A stretch of 64,000 nt of DNA from positions 124,001 to 188,000 of the forward strand of contig OZ020516.1 of NCBI GenBank assembly GCA_963971425.1. Reading direction: 5' to 3'. The DNA is from Bryoerythrophyllum caledonicum (lineage: Eukaryota > Streptophyta > Bryopsida > Pottiales > Pottiaceae). Positions 36,215-47,985 of the stretch are shown here, in pieces (the stretch's first letter is position 1; every line of letters begins with the position of its first letter). Made by a program: the position numbers and the translations under genes. The notes under the pieces were generated by a model. The model did not search any database. It was not told the origin of the DNA and was given only the letters and a program-made list of their open reading frames with translations.

Positions 36215-37615
36215 CTCGGGATCTATCTACGGGTACTATCTAAAGGGTAAGGGTACGAACGGGCAACCTGCACCTGCAAAATCACCAAGCTGTGTGGATT
36301 ACCGGTCATCACCTCCGGCTACCACAGGTCCAACCACATCCTCCCACATAGAAAGGTCTTGCCGGCCATAAATCCGACTTCACTCCTACGGTACCCTATC
36401 ACAAACTAGAACAACAAGAAATGGAGCCACTGGAAAATACCGGCAACAAGCCCGCAACACGGGGGAGGTACCGCACAAGAATCCAGAAATCAAAACCGGA
36501 TCCTCTCTCCCAACAACATAATAGCAGGAAAATGAAAGAGACAGCGCCACTGGCACACGCCTGCAGTGGATGCCTCAAAGTCGCAAACTTGCAAATCAAA
36601 GAGAAACACTAAAAGTGTTCCCCCCTAACGTCTAAAATTAAGGGAGTAGTGGGGATTGACCGTGGTGTTTAAAAACACTATCCATCCAATGAAATCACAT
36701 ACATTAGTGGATAATCACGACAAACGCCAAACTAATGCTAAAATTAGGTCAAATGGCAAAAACCCTAACTATAAGCATAAATGTCACTCACATCCGAGTA
36801 ACACTGCCTTTGAAATCTACTCCCAAAGTTTAGCACTATCTTTTTTTCTTTATAGATCACAAAACATGTGATTGTTTTCGGCCCTCGTGAAAAAACTAGC
36901 AAAATATTTTTTTTTTATAAACCAATTTTTTCTAATGCCACTACTCTTAGAATTTCTTCACGAATCCAAATCCGTTGTCGGAATCGCAAAATACTGAAAA
37001 TTGCAAAATCTAAAATTCTAACATCCAACTCCAGGGACTCTCTGAAATTTGGTGCAAAAACTAGTGCAATTAGGGGTTCGGCACGCTTTAAGGGTACCTG
37101 TTGGAAATTGGACCTTGCCGCATTAATGTGCCCCGACCCTTGCCCGTGGCCCGCTTTGAGTGCAGCCCTCGCACGATTGTGGGTCCTTGTCGACCTGTTC
37201 TCGGCAGTTGACTTCGACTTGATGGGCTGTCCCGATTCTCGGCAGTTGACTCCGCCTTGGTGGACCACTCAACGGGTCTTGAATCGTGTACAATCTGTCC
37301 CGATTCTCTCAATCGCAGCCGCTGCGTTTTCCAAGTTCCCAACGTCTCCTCGGCGTTCTCTACAAACTGCGCAGCTTTACTCGACTGACCAACTCCTTGC
37401 TCGGCCACCGCCTCCAGCCAGAGAGTCCAGAGACTCTCTCAAAAACAATCTCAAAGTGGACACCAACTTAAAACACTAAATTTCATTGATTATTGCAAAA
37501 TATTAAGTACTAAGTAATCCATTATTCTTCTACTCCTCTTCCCATCTTTTACAAACTCTTCTAATGCAAAAATGGTGATAAAAAGAGAAGAAATAAGAAA
37601 GGGTCTTTGTCAAGT
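36215..37615 (-). other. 5' leader of the gypsy-DNMT element
   Basis: 1.4 kb between the 5' terminal repeat and Gag. No gene is supported. Contains a CTCGGCAGTTGACT direct repeat (about 37199-37212 and 37238-37251) and several T-rich runs. No TGGTATCAGAGC-type primer site found next to the repeat. Confidence 0.4.
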
Positions 37616-37974
37616 GAATCACATGTGTTTTCCACAAGAAGTCAAGCGACACGCACTCCACAAGGGGAGAATCAACGAGTGCAACTAAAGTAGAGAATGC
37701 GGAGCTTTCACTAATGATAAACCATCACTTTACAAGCAATGAACTCACTAATCACTCTCTAACCTCACTCACAAAGCTTGACTTGACAAAGACGTCAAGT
37801 CAAGGACGTGTGCGGCGCTATACGCACACGCAAACAACCCTAAGTGGATGAAAATCATCCACGGATGAAAACGATGCGCCGCCGTTCGTCCCTAAACACA
37901 CGTAGATTAGTAACAAACTAATCTACGCTAAAATCTATGATACGGAGAGATCCTCGACGCCACGTCCCATGACA
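37616..37974 (-). repeat. Terminal repeat, right (5') copy
   Basis: Matches 28234-28592 with five differences seen by eye, all C/T or G/A. All four hairpins are intact (37777-37927). Lacks the 108-bp side repeats seen at the left copy. Confidence 0.8.
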
Positions 37975-38559
37975 TTGCATTCACATGAAGTTCCCAATGC
38001 ATTCCTAATGAGTTCCTATGATGTTTCCATTGAGTTTCCAAATGTCATTCTATCAGTTCCCTAAGTATTCCCTAGTTGTTTCCAATGAGTTTCGTTGCAT
38101 TCCCAAAGCGCTTCTATTGGCGGAGGTATATCAACGCACTATTTGTGAAAACGTCACTGCGCATGTAACGTTTTTTTTGTGGGACAACTTAATTTCTCAG
38201 TAATTGCAACATATGAGGAGTACATATATACAACCTGATTTTATGATAAAAAGAAACAAGTTGTTTGAAATGAGACTTGAAAAAATCAATATGGAAATTT
38301 GATGAAATATAAAGTTTTTTACAAAGTTTGCGTTGAGCATTAGATGACTACACAATCAAAATTGATAAACAAGCACATACCTTTACAAGGTTTGCAACAT
38401 TCTCTATGTATTTCAATCACATGTATGCACACCCTTCTTATTACTACACATAGAAACATAAGAAGTAAATGAGGGAGCTAGAGTAAATAAAGTATTTGTT
38501 CGTTCGGCCACTAAATCCATGTCCACCGGACATAGGCTTAGTAGTATGGAACTGCTTCC
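37975..38559. other. Spacer with degenerate short repeat
   Basis: At about 37975-38110 a loose TTCC(C/T)AATG(A/C)(A/G)TT motif recurs seven or eight times; the rest is AT-rich and unassigned. Confidence 0.4.
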
Positions 38560-39078
38560 CCCTCACAAGGGTACATACTATGTAACCAGTGACCAGTGAC
38601 TAGGGACCAACCAGAGTCATACAACTCAATTCCAAGAGATGATTTGTAAAGGTCAAATGTATATTTTTGGAAGGTTTTCAGGGGTATCATGTAATTCTGC
38701 GAGAGGTTGGTTATCTCTAAGTTTTTGTTTGTGTAGAAGACTGACATCACATGTTAAATAGCAATGGTATTAATTTTTGTGAATGTCTTTAAAATTGAAT
38801 TGATGGGGATATTGAATGTTTTTTGAGACTTTGCATAGAGAGAGTAAAGGTCGTAGCTCTATTTCCAGCGGTGATGACAATAAAGGGATCAACTTTCCAT
38901 CCAAGGGCTGCAATGTCATTAATATGTGGGATGTATTTATTAATTTTGTTTTCAATTTCTTCCGGAGAAAATCTGTCATCTCAGTATTTGAATTCAATAA
39001 ATTGGATGGTAAGGTTTGTATTTATGTCGTCTAGTAGGGGTCTATATATGGTAGTTCTTTGACAAATAGTAAATCTGG

Positions 39079-39402
39079 CTAAAATCTGGCATTACAATGA
39101 CATCTTTGGGTTCCACATGTACATGGAAGTAGCCATGGAAGGATCGTATTTTCTTGCATGTTGTTGAAGGTTCCAATGTTCATAAGTTTAAAGCACCGGG
39201 ATTTGTTTGAGGATATAATTAGTTTTCGGATTTTCCATACCACTTTGTTGTGCTTTTTGACAATTAGGGAGTCTATGTGATGGTTTTGGCATTTGAAGAG
39301 TACGTGTAGCCATGTGTCCGGGTCTGTGGAGGTGCATATTGAACATGTTATGGATGGAAATTGTTCTATTTTAAAGAAGAGTTGTTTGCGGGCATTTCCC
39401 AT
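39079..39402 (-). pseudogene. LINE ORF2 C-terminal Cys/His (zf-RVT-like) segment
   Basis: QLFFKIEQFPSITCSICTS followed by DTWLHVLFKCQNHH: a C-x2-C...H-x4-C pattern as at the end of many plant LINE and retron-like ORF2 proteins. The same block recurs on the plus strand at 42640-42710. Confidence 0.65.
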
Positions 39403-39621
39403 ATATTGTCCAATATGAAATTTGATAAGGCATGTTTCATGTGAATCTATAATTGTGGGATTTTTCTAGAAGTTTGTAGAGAGTTCATTATTTATGTTGT
39501 TGATACCGGTCCATTGGTCTATGTTAGGGAAGCTTTCTCAGATGAACATGCCCACGTCCAACATTTCTATGGCATTTACCTAGTCCTTCCTTAGCTAGTT
39601 TATCCGCTTGTTTGTTTCCAT

Positions 39622-40128
39622 CTATATTGACATGTGCTCAAACTTTACAGAGGGTTGTAATTTGTGTGTGATTTTGTAGCATTTGAACATAGATGTTAGT
39701 ATGGCTTGGTTGTGGTGGCTAATGTGGAGGGTAGGGTGTGTTATCTGTGTGTATAATAGATATAAGACGTTTATACAATCTATAAAGATGTGTGCGAGTT
39801 CATTAGCGTGTTGTGTAGTAATAATTTGGAAGGTTTTATGTAGGGCCATCATTTTTGCTATGAGGATATTATGAAGGCCATGTTGTCTTCTGGTTATTTT
39901 TATTTCTTTGATGGGGTTGTATATGCCATATCTTGCTTTTTCTCTACACCAATGTCCAAGGCTTGCTTTTGTTGGTTCATTGAATGAGCCATCTATGTAG
40001 TAACTATGTGCAGGAGCAAATTTTAAAGGGGTATGTTTATAACATGTGGAAAGGGGGCATGGTGTGGTGAGGTGGGTTTGAATTGTGTTGGCATATTTAG
40101 GTTGGAACCATTTTTTATTATGATTCAC
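39622..40128 (-). pseudogene. LINE ORF2 RNase H-like segment
   Basis: 168-codon remnant: HSYYIDGSFNEP (first Asp), RRQHGLHNILIAKMMALHKTF where the usual Glu position reads Lys, and AHIFIDCINVLYLL (second Asp). This is the layout of type I RNase H domains of plant LINEs. Surrounding frames are broken. Confidence 0.65.
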
Positions 40129-41016
40129 CGGGGTTTGGGAAGGTATAGATGGGATTATTTTTGTATATAATGAGTGATGTTGAGGTTATTTGCTATGGAG
40201 GTAAGTGTATCAAGTTGTTCCGTGATGCCAATTTTATTATTTTGATGGTGTATGCATGATATTTGTATGGTGGATGGCTCAAGCTTAGATTTGTTTTTTA
40301 ATTTAGTTAGAATAGTGGGTTCTTTATATCGTACCGAGTCTACCTCAAATAACACAATGATGTGAGAATCTGGGAATAGACCTGAGTATGGATTAAAGTT
40401 TTGGTACCAGCTATTATCTCATGTGATAACAAGAGTAGAGGTGTATTTTGGATCATTTTTTGCCGCAAGTCTTGCCCAATGTATTGCTTGTTGTGTTTCT
40501 TCTATATTGTGGGGATACGCAATACCATTTCCAATCCATTTGTAGTCAAAGGCGTTTCCTAGAGACCGAAAGATTTGGTCGCTTTCTAAGGGTGAATGGA
40601 ATTTAGTCAGTTGGATGGAGCTTGTGATGGAGGATGATAAGTACGAGTGTTGGATATTGAAGGATGAGATTAGTAGAGTTTAGAGTGGGTATGGGCAATG
40701 TGTAATGTGCAAATTTGAGGGGGTCATTTTTTGAGATGCGGTATTTATATCTTTGGTGAAACCAAACTTTTTCAGTTTCAAATGGTTGAGTTATTGGCTA
40801 TATATTTGTGGAAGTTTGTAATTTGCTATCGTATTGGTTCCATAGCCATTGGAGTCCACTAACGGGAATAGTAATTGATGTCTCATGTTGTCTTTGTAAA
40901 TATGTGCATGGTCTTCATTCATTCTAATTATATTGTTTGATGTAAGAATATCTTTTTCAGAGTTGCATTTGATTGTATAGATGTTGAAGAAGGGAATGAT
41001 TATAGGTGGTGTGAGC

Positions 41017-42440
41017 CACCAAGTCCGCACTTGGTGGTTAAAGTTGCTAGTAGTGGTAAAATATGGGTGAAAAAAATATAAAGCTAACAAAAAACCTTGA
41101 TTTTGAAGTTAGTATAGATTTGGGATTGAGACACGAATGTCGGGTTTTCATTCAAAATACAATAAAAGTGATCTTACTACGCAAATAAATGATTTGGTTG
41201 TATTAAGAGCGATTACAAAGAGAGTATAAGTGAGTAGGATAGATGTAGTACAATCCATGATAGTACTTAGGTGGGAATGTCCACCTATACCAGTTATTGA
41301 CAGAAATAACTATAGTAGAAAGTAGAAATTTCAAATAGTATTTGAGGGAGCAAATACTTTTTATTAGAAAAAATATGGAAAAACATCCAAAAGCCTTGTC
41401 AAGGCATACAAAAAAGTTTGGCTACTTTTGCAGACTTTCAGATAGTAAAGATTACTTTTTGTAGTCAAAGAAAAACTGAGAAAATGGTAGAAAATAGAGA
41501 TTTTCCCCTAAAATCTTGAAAAAAAATATTGTATGCTCCAGAGTAATATCATTTCATATATATATTTTTAGAAGAATGAAAGATGGAGAATGGGATTATT
41601 TTGATATTAATCTACACTGAAGACCCCGAAATCACTTTTGGAGTTTTGCGACCTCAAATTGAAATAAAAAGACATCAATTCCTACTATATTTGAGCATTC
41701 TAAGATCATTGGTGAAAGAAAATTTATCAACGGATGCTTAGTATGAGCAGGATGTGTACAAAAGTGGCACTAGAATCTCAACAATCTTATAATGGCAAAA
41801 CTTACTTAAAATAGGAGATAGGGGAATACTTGGACTAATTAGGGCATTTTGAATTCAATGGCGCAATATGTTTGTTCAGCCAACCTTTGACGGAAAAGCT
41901 AGGGTAGAAGACCAACATAGATAAGAAAAAAAGATAAAAGGGAAAAACGGGTGATGATTCTTCAATTTTTGAAGATTTAAGGATGAGAACTAGTGAATAA
42001 CCTCAAAGTCGACACCCTATCCTTTTGCCTAGATGCCATCAAAGTCAATGGCCTACTCTCTTGCTAAAATCTTCAAAAGAATTAGGATTTCATTTAAGTT
42101 TTTACTTAGAATTAGTAGATGGGAAAAATATACTGGTAGATGGGGGCTCCACGTGGCACTATTAAAGGCCACGTGCAAGGATCTAAAAACCACTTCTATT
42201 CTCTCACTTCTACGCTCTGACACTTTTCTCTCTACTTTCTTCTCATTTCTCTACTTCTTCTACTCCATACCTTTCTCTCTTTCTTGCAACGATCAAGCCA
42301 ACAAATTAGAAAAAGAAGGTCAAGAGAAAGCCTACCGAGATGCCAAAGACCCATACAAACACGCTTATGCTACCCCATACTACTTTTATAGATATGAATA
42401 GCCCTCTATTGGCAAGACCCCCAACAAAGGTTCCATAAGA
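41017..42440. other. AT-rich spacer with a G-box pair
   Basis: Mostly AT-rich without a supported gene. CACGTG occurs at 42150-42155 and 42170-42175, flanking ACTATTAAAGG, followed by a long pyrimidine-rich stretch (42190-42290). This could be a promoter and leader, but the small frame after it (42033-42401) has no family match. Confidence 0.35.
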
Positions 42441-42715
42441 TTCTTGGATAAATACCTTTAAAAACACAATCTAAAAAATAATTTGGAAACAATTACAAAA
42501 AAATTCCCTACTATTGATAAATGGACCGGTAATACAAACATAGACAAAGAACTGTCCACCAACTTTTGGAAAAACCCCATTATTACCGACTCTCAACATA
42601 CATGCCTAGTCAAATTCTGCACCGAACAATATATGGGAAACGCCCTTAAACAACTCTTCTTTGGCATAGAAAGATTTCCTTCCATAACATGCTCAATATG
42701 CACCTCTGTAGTAGT
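42440..42715 (+). mobile_element. LINE 3' fragment, opposite orientation
   Basis: Encodes KWTGNTNIDKELSTNFWKNP...QYMGNALKQLFFGIERFPSI then CSICTS, homologous to the minus-strand block at about 39330-39480. It breaks off just before the 78-bp array at 42742. Confidence 0.7.
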
Positions 42716-42741
42716 TTCCTTTTTAAATTGATGTAGTTATC

Positions 42742-44402
42742 GTTGTGTTCTGGTGATCTTACTCGTCCTCTTCGTTCAGCCTGCAACCTTGCCCTCGTGC
42801 TCTTCGTGGTCCTATCGTCTTCGTGTTCTGGTGATCTTGCTCGTCCTCTTCGTTAAGCTCGCGACCTCGCCCTCTTGCTCTTCGTGGTCCTGTCGTCTCT
42901 GTATTCTGGTGATCTTGCTCGTCCACTTCGTTCAGCTCGCGACCTCGCCTCTTGCTCTTCGTGGTCCTATCGTCTTTGTGTTCTGGTGATCTTGCTCGTC
43001 CTCTTCGTTTAGCTCGCGATCTGGCCCTCTTTCTCTTCGTAGATTTGTCGTCTTCGTGTTCCGGTGGTCTTGCTTGTCCTCTTCGTTCAGCTCGCGACCT
43101 CGCCCTCTTGCTCTTCGTGGTCCTATCGTCTCCGTGTTCTGGTGATCTTGCTCGTCCTCTTCAATCAGCTCGCGACCTCGCCCTCTTGCTCTTCGTGGTC
43201 CTGTCGTCTTCGTATTCTAGTGATCTTGCTCGTCCTCTTCGTTCAGCTTGCGACCTCGCCCTCTTGCTCTTCGTGGTCCTGTCATCTTTGTGTTCTAGTG
43301 ATCTTGCTCGTCCACTTCGTTCAGCTCGCGACCTCGCCCTCTTGCTCTTCGTGGTCCTGTCGTCTTCGTGTTCTGATGATCTTGCTCGTCCCCTTCGTTC
43401 AGCTCACAACCTCGCCCACTTGCTCTTCGTGGTCTTGTTGTCTTCGTTCTCTGGTGATATTGCTCGTCGTCTTCGTGCTCCCGCTCGCGACCTCGCCCTC
43501 TTGCTCTTCGTGGTCCTGTTGTCTTCAAGTTTTCGTGATCTTGCTTGTCCTCTTCGTTCAGCTCGCGACCTCGCCCTCCTACTCTTCGTGGTCGTGTCGT
43601 GTTTGTGTTCTAGTGATCTTGCTCGTCCTCTTCGTTCAGCTTGCGACGTGGCCTCTTGCTCTTCGTGGTCCTGTGGTCTTCGTGTTCTAGTGATCTTGCT
43701 CGTTCCCTTCTTTCAGCTGGCGATCTCGCCCTCTTTCTCTTCGTGGACCTGTTGTCTTCGTGTTCTAGTGATCTTGCTCGTCCTCTTCGTTCAGCTTGTG
43801 ACCTCGCCGTCTTGCTCTTCGTGGTCGTGTCGTGTTTGTGTTCTGGTGATCTTGCTCGTCCTCTTCGTTCAGCTCGCGACCTCGCCTTCTTGCTCTTCGT
43901 GGTCCTGTCGTCTTCGTGTTCTCGTGATCTTGCTCGTCCTCTTTCTTAAGCTCGCGACCTCGCCCTCTTGCTCTTCGTGGTCCTGTCGTCTTCATGTTCT
44001 GGTGATCTTGCTCGTGTTCTTGGTTCAGCTCGCGACCTCGCCCTCTTGCTCTTCGTGGTCCTGTCGTCTTCGTGTTCAAGTGATCTTGCTCTTCCTCTTC
44101 GTTCAGCTTGCGACCTCGCCTGTTGCTCTTCGTGGTCTTGTCGTGTTCGTGTTTAGGTGATCTTGCTCGTCCTCTTCGTTCAGCTCGCGACCTCGCCCTC
44201 TTGCTCTTCGTGATCCAGTCGTCTTCGTGTTCTAGTGATCTTGCTCGTCTTCTTCGTTCAGCTCGCGACCTCGCCTGTTGCTCTTCGTGGTCTTGTCGTG
44301 TTCGTGTTAAGGTGATCTTGCTCGTCCTCTTCGTTCAGCTCGCGACCTCGCCCTCTTGCTCTTCGTGGTCCTGTCGTCTTCGTATTCTGGTGATCTTGCT
44401 TC
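42742..44402 (+). repeat. 78-bp tandem array I (about 21 units)
   Basis: Head-to-tail units built on GTTCTGGTGATCTTGCTCGT, CCTCTTCGTTCAGCTCGCGA, CCTCGCCCTCTTGCTCTTCG, TGGTCCTGTCGTCTTCGT; some units are a few bases shorter or longer. 78 is a multiple of three, so frames stay open for hundreds of codons on both strands; these are not genes. The unit splits into three related 26-mers. Confidence 0.93.
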
Positions 44403-45093
44403 GTATAAATAATAATTATACGTGATACCACATATAGGAGATGGAGTTGTAAGAAGAAATCATATGCAAAGAACTAAAAAACAACATCAATTGACACAAC
44501 TAGAACATAAATATTTATATTCTTGTCCACCTATAGTATAGGATGGTGATGCCTAAAAAAATAACCATGGGATAGTGAAGGAGACCCCGGTCCCCAATCA
44601 ATATGAATTTGAAAGACTCTTATTATCACCTACACATGAATGCTGGTAACGGCGGCCCTGTTGTAGTTCCCATCTTCAAAACATTTAAATATGCAAATGT
44701 CCTTTATCATTTGTGAAGGCATTGCTAATAATAAACTTCCTCACCATCTCACAATTTTGAATTTTTCCGCGGTAATGGGCATCTCTTATCATTTTCATTA
44801 TTGTACTTGACTACCTTCGGCTTTTCAATTGCATTTAAACAACATTAATTCCACGGCAATAGGATATATACTTCAACTAACAATATCTATTTTTCCTTTA
44901 TAATGTTAATATCCTACCACAGTTATAGGATCACGAGACAAAAATTAGTTATTTTACTTGAGAAAGACGCACAACTTTCGGCCTTCAAAGTTAACAAAAC
45001 CAAAAAAAAACTAAAAAATTAAAGGTACTTCTCTGCTCACCGCTCACCGCTCACGTCGACTGCTCACCGACCGCTCACATGGTCAAGTTCTTG
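44403..45093. other. AT-rich spacer between arrays
   Basis: No gene. A short GCTCACCG-type repeat lies at 45035-45080, next to the second array. Confidence 0.45.
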
Positions 45094-46982
45094 TCCTATC
45101 GTCTTCGTGTTCTGGTGATCTTGCTCGTCCTCTTCGTTTAGCTCGCGATCTGGCCCTCTTTCTCTTCGTGGATTTGTCGTCTTCGTGTTCCGGTGGTCTT
45201 GCATGTCCTCTTCGTTCAGCTCGCGACCTCGCCCTCTTGCTCTTCGTGGTCCTGTTGTCTCCGTGTTCTGGTGATCTTGCTCGTCCTCTTGGTTCAGCTC
45301 GCGACCTCGCCCTCTTGCTCTTCGTGGTCCTGTCGTCTTCGTGTTCTAGTCATCTAACTCGTCCTCTTCGTTCAGCTCGCGACCTCGCCCTCTTGCTCTT
45401 CGTGGTCTTGTCGTCTTCGTTCTCTAGTGATATTGCTCGTCGTCTTCGTGCTCCCGCTCGCGACCTCGCCCTCTTGCTTTTCGTGGTCCTGTTGTCTTCA
45501 AGTTCTCGTGATCTTGCTCGTCCTCTTCATTCAGCTCGCGACCTCACCCTCTTGCTCTTCGTCGTCCTGTCGTCTTCGTGTTCTGATGATCTTGCTCGTC
45601 CCCTTCGTTCAGCTCGCAACCTCGCCCACTTGCTCTTTGTGGTCTTGTTGTCTTCGTTCTCTAGTGATATTGCTCGTCGTCTTCGTGCTCCCGCTCGCGA
45701 CCTCGCCCTCTTGCTTTTCGTGGTCCTGTTGTCTTCAAGTTCTCGTGATCTTGCTCGTCCTCTTCGTTCAGCTCGCGACCTCGCCCTCCTACTCTTCGTG
45801 GTCGTGTCGTGTTCGTGTTGTGGTGATCTTGCTCGTCCTCTTCGTTCAGCTCGCGACCTCGCTTCTTGCTCTTCGTGGTCATGTGGTCTTCGTGTTCTAC
45901 TGATCTTGCTTGTTCCCTTCTTTCAGCTGGCCATCTCGCCCTCTTTCTCTTCGTGGACCTGTTGTCTTCATGTTCTAGTGATCTTGCTCGTCCTCTTCGT
46001 TCAGCTCGCGACCTCGCCTTCTTGCTCTTCGTGGTCCTGTCGTCTCCGTGTTCTAGTGATCTTGCTCGTCCCCTTCGTTCAGCTCGCAACCTCGCCCACT
46101 TGCTCTTCGTGGTCTTGTTGTCTTCGTTCTCTGGTGATATTGCTCGTCGTCTTCGTGCCACCGCTCCCGACCTCGCCCTCTTGCTCTTCGTGGTCCTGTT
46201 GTCTTCAAGTTCTCGTGATCTTGCTCGTCCTCTTCGTTTAGCTCGCGACCTCGCCCTCCTACTCTTCGTGGTCCTGTCGTCACTGTGTTGTGGTGATCTT
46301 GCTCGTCCTCTTCGTTCAGCTCGCGACCTCGCCTCTTGCTCTTCGTGGTCGTGTGGTCTTCGTGTTCTAGTGATCTTGCTCGTTCCGTTCTTTCAGCTGG
46401 CGATCTCGCCCTCTTTCTCTTCGTGGACCTGTTGTCTTCGTGTTCTGGTGGTCTTGCTCGTCCTCTTCGTTCAGCTCGTGACCTCGCCCTCTTGCTCTTT
46501 GTGGTCGTGTCGTGTTCGTGTTCGGGTGATCTTGCTCGTCCTCTTCGTTCAGCTCGCGACCTCGCCTTCTTGCTCTTCGTGGTCCTGTCGTCTCTGTGTT
46601 CTGGTGATCTTGCTCGTCCTCTTCGTTCAGCTCGCGACCTCGCCTCTTGCTCTTCGTGGTCTTGTCGTGTTCGTGTTCTGGTGATCTTGCTCGTGTTCTT
46701 GGTTCAGCTCGCGAGCTCGCCCTCTTGCTCTTCGTGGTCCTGTCGTCTTCGTGTTCAAGTGATCTTGCTTGTCCTCTTCGTTCAGCTCGCGACCTCGCCC
46801 TCTTGCTCTTCGTGGTCCTATCGTCTCCGTGTTCTAGTGATCTTGCTCGTCCTCTTCGTTCAGCTCGCGACCTCGCCCTCTTGCTCTTCGTGGTCCTATC
46901 GTCTCCGTGTTCTAGTGATCTTGCTCGTCCTCTTCGTTCAGCTCGCAACCTCGCCCTCTTGCTCTTCGTGGTCCTGTCGTAC
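45094..46982 (+). repeat. 78-bp tandem array II (about 24 units)
   Basis: Same unit family as array I, including variant units with CTCGTCGTCTTCGTGCTCCC that recur in both arrays, so blocks of units have been amplified together. The right edge joins the conserved LTR part at 46983. Confidence 0.93.
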
Positions 46983-47864
46983 CTAATTCACTCTTCCAGT
47001 GGCCGGGGCTTCCGGCTCTCCCTCTCTCAGTCCTCTCCCTTCGCACATTCCTTCCATACCTGAATAATCCCCCTCTCCAGGGGGTAACCCCCCAGCCTTG
47101 CTTTGTTCCCATGGGTGTTCCCCGCCGCCTTTGGCCCTTCTTCCATTAATGACTCCCTTCTTACAAAGCCTATTAACCCCATGACTACTAATTCCGTGCC
47201 ACCCTTGCATTAACAAAAGTGGGTGTCCCACTAACCAAGGAATATCTAAATCTAACTTTAACTCCATGCCACATGGTGCGTGCATGACCTCCAATAAGTG
47301 AGCCATTAAGGCTATTTTCAAGTTACAAAAAAACACTACTCTACTTAGCTCAAATTCCCTTTACTTGGAGGAATTCCTATTTTTACTTAGTGATTGGTGA
47401 GGAGTTTGCCAAGCCTTTTGGACCCTTCCAACTCCTTTTTTAAGGGCTTTGTAAGCCCCCACATTTTTTCCTTCTCCCCACCGTCATTCTTCTTCTTTTT
47501 TCCTAATTTTTCCCCGTGATTTCCTCACCGTGGCCAATTGCGGTCCCCGATGCGATAGGAGGTAAATTTGTCTCCACCACTTCTATTTCTACTTTTCTTT
47601 TCTATTGTTTTCCTTTCTTTTTTCCTTTTCTATTTTTTCCTTTATTTTTCCCTTTCTATTCATTTTTTGGTTAACTTCATAAAATCCGTGGTTGCCAATA
47701 AATGGCTCCTATTTGAGGAATTAGCAAATGGAACGGCTACTTAGCCCTTTTAATCAAAAAAACCATGAGCTAACACATGGGTTAACCTCATTCCACTACT
47801 TGTTAAAGTTAATGGACAGGATGCGTGGCCCATTCGTCACCGTGAGTCGTTTTCGCGGCTCACA
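46983..47864 (-). repeat. Element I 3' LTR, conserved part
   Basis: About 880 bp almost identical to 53003-53884 (I saw four differences). On the minus strand the LTR begins TGTGAGCCGCGAAAACG at 47864. The 78-bp array directly follows its other edge in both copies, so the array is part of the LTR, at least for the few units shared with array III. Confidence 0.85.
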
Positions 47865-47985
47865 CATGGCGGCCATCTGGGACAACTCGATGAGGCAGAG
47901 AACCCAACTCTTACTCATGGACACACGGTCAAGTTTTATCATTTTGTGTTCGAATGACCCATGGTTGTAACCAAGATTTAGAGGT

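Larger units (their letters stand above)
28126..37974 (-). mobile_element. Ty3/gypsy retrotransposon carrying a DNA methyltransferase and a PHD finger
   Basis: Minus-strand order: Gag (36160-34950), retropepsin-like protease (about 34080), DNMT3-like methyltransferase (33410-32460), UAG, reverse transcriptase, RNase H and integrase (32146-29680), integrase C-terminus plus PHD finger (29675-29016). RT-RH-IN order defines Ty3/gypsy. A 359-bp direct repeat brackets it (28234-28592 and 37616-37974; five differences seen, all transitions), taken as LTR or LTR core. The left copy is additionally bracketed by a 108-bp repeat (28126-28233 and 28593-28700); a G7 purine run follows at 28703-28709. I could not find a tRNA primer site, so true LTR limits are unsettled. 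Lesions: an in-frame UAG in Gag, a changed protease active-site triad, and a 1-nt shift in integrase. Confidence 0.85.
38560..41016 (-). mobile_element. 5'-truncated LINE copy (3' part of ORF2)
   Basis: Same family as the LINE at 1-11440: 40538-41016 aligns with 1 to about 480 (e.g. AAAGGC(T/G)TTTCCTA and GATGTTGA(G/A)(G/A)A(G/A)GG). The similarity stops at about 41016, as expected of 5' truncation by incomplete reverse transcription. Contains an RNase H-like segment and a Cys/His motif, in broken frames. Confidence 0.75.

Noticed and set aside
41016-41040. 8-bp stem hairpin CCACCAAG...CTTGGTGG as a terminator or transposon end
   Set aside because: Single hairpin at a LINE truncation point, with no duplicate or partner end.
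42742-46982. Possible CRISPR array
   Set aside because: The repeats are contiguous tandem units without unique spacers, and the DNA is eukaryotic.
42952-46986. Open frames of up to about 400 codons on both strands, leucine/serine- or arginine-rich
   Set aside because: They follow from a 78-bp unit divisible by three without stops; they are open in several frames on both strands and show no start, domain or non-repeat part.
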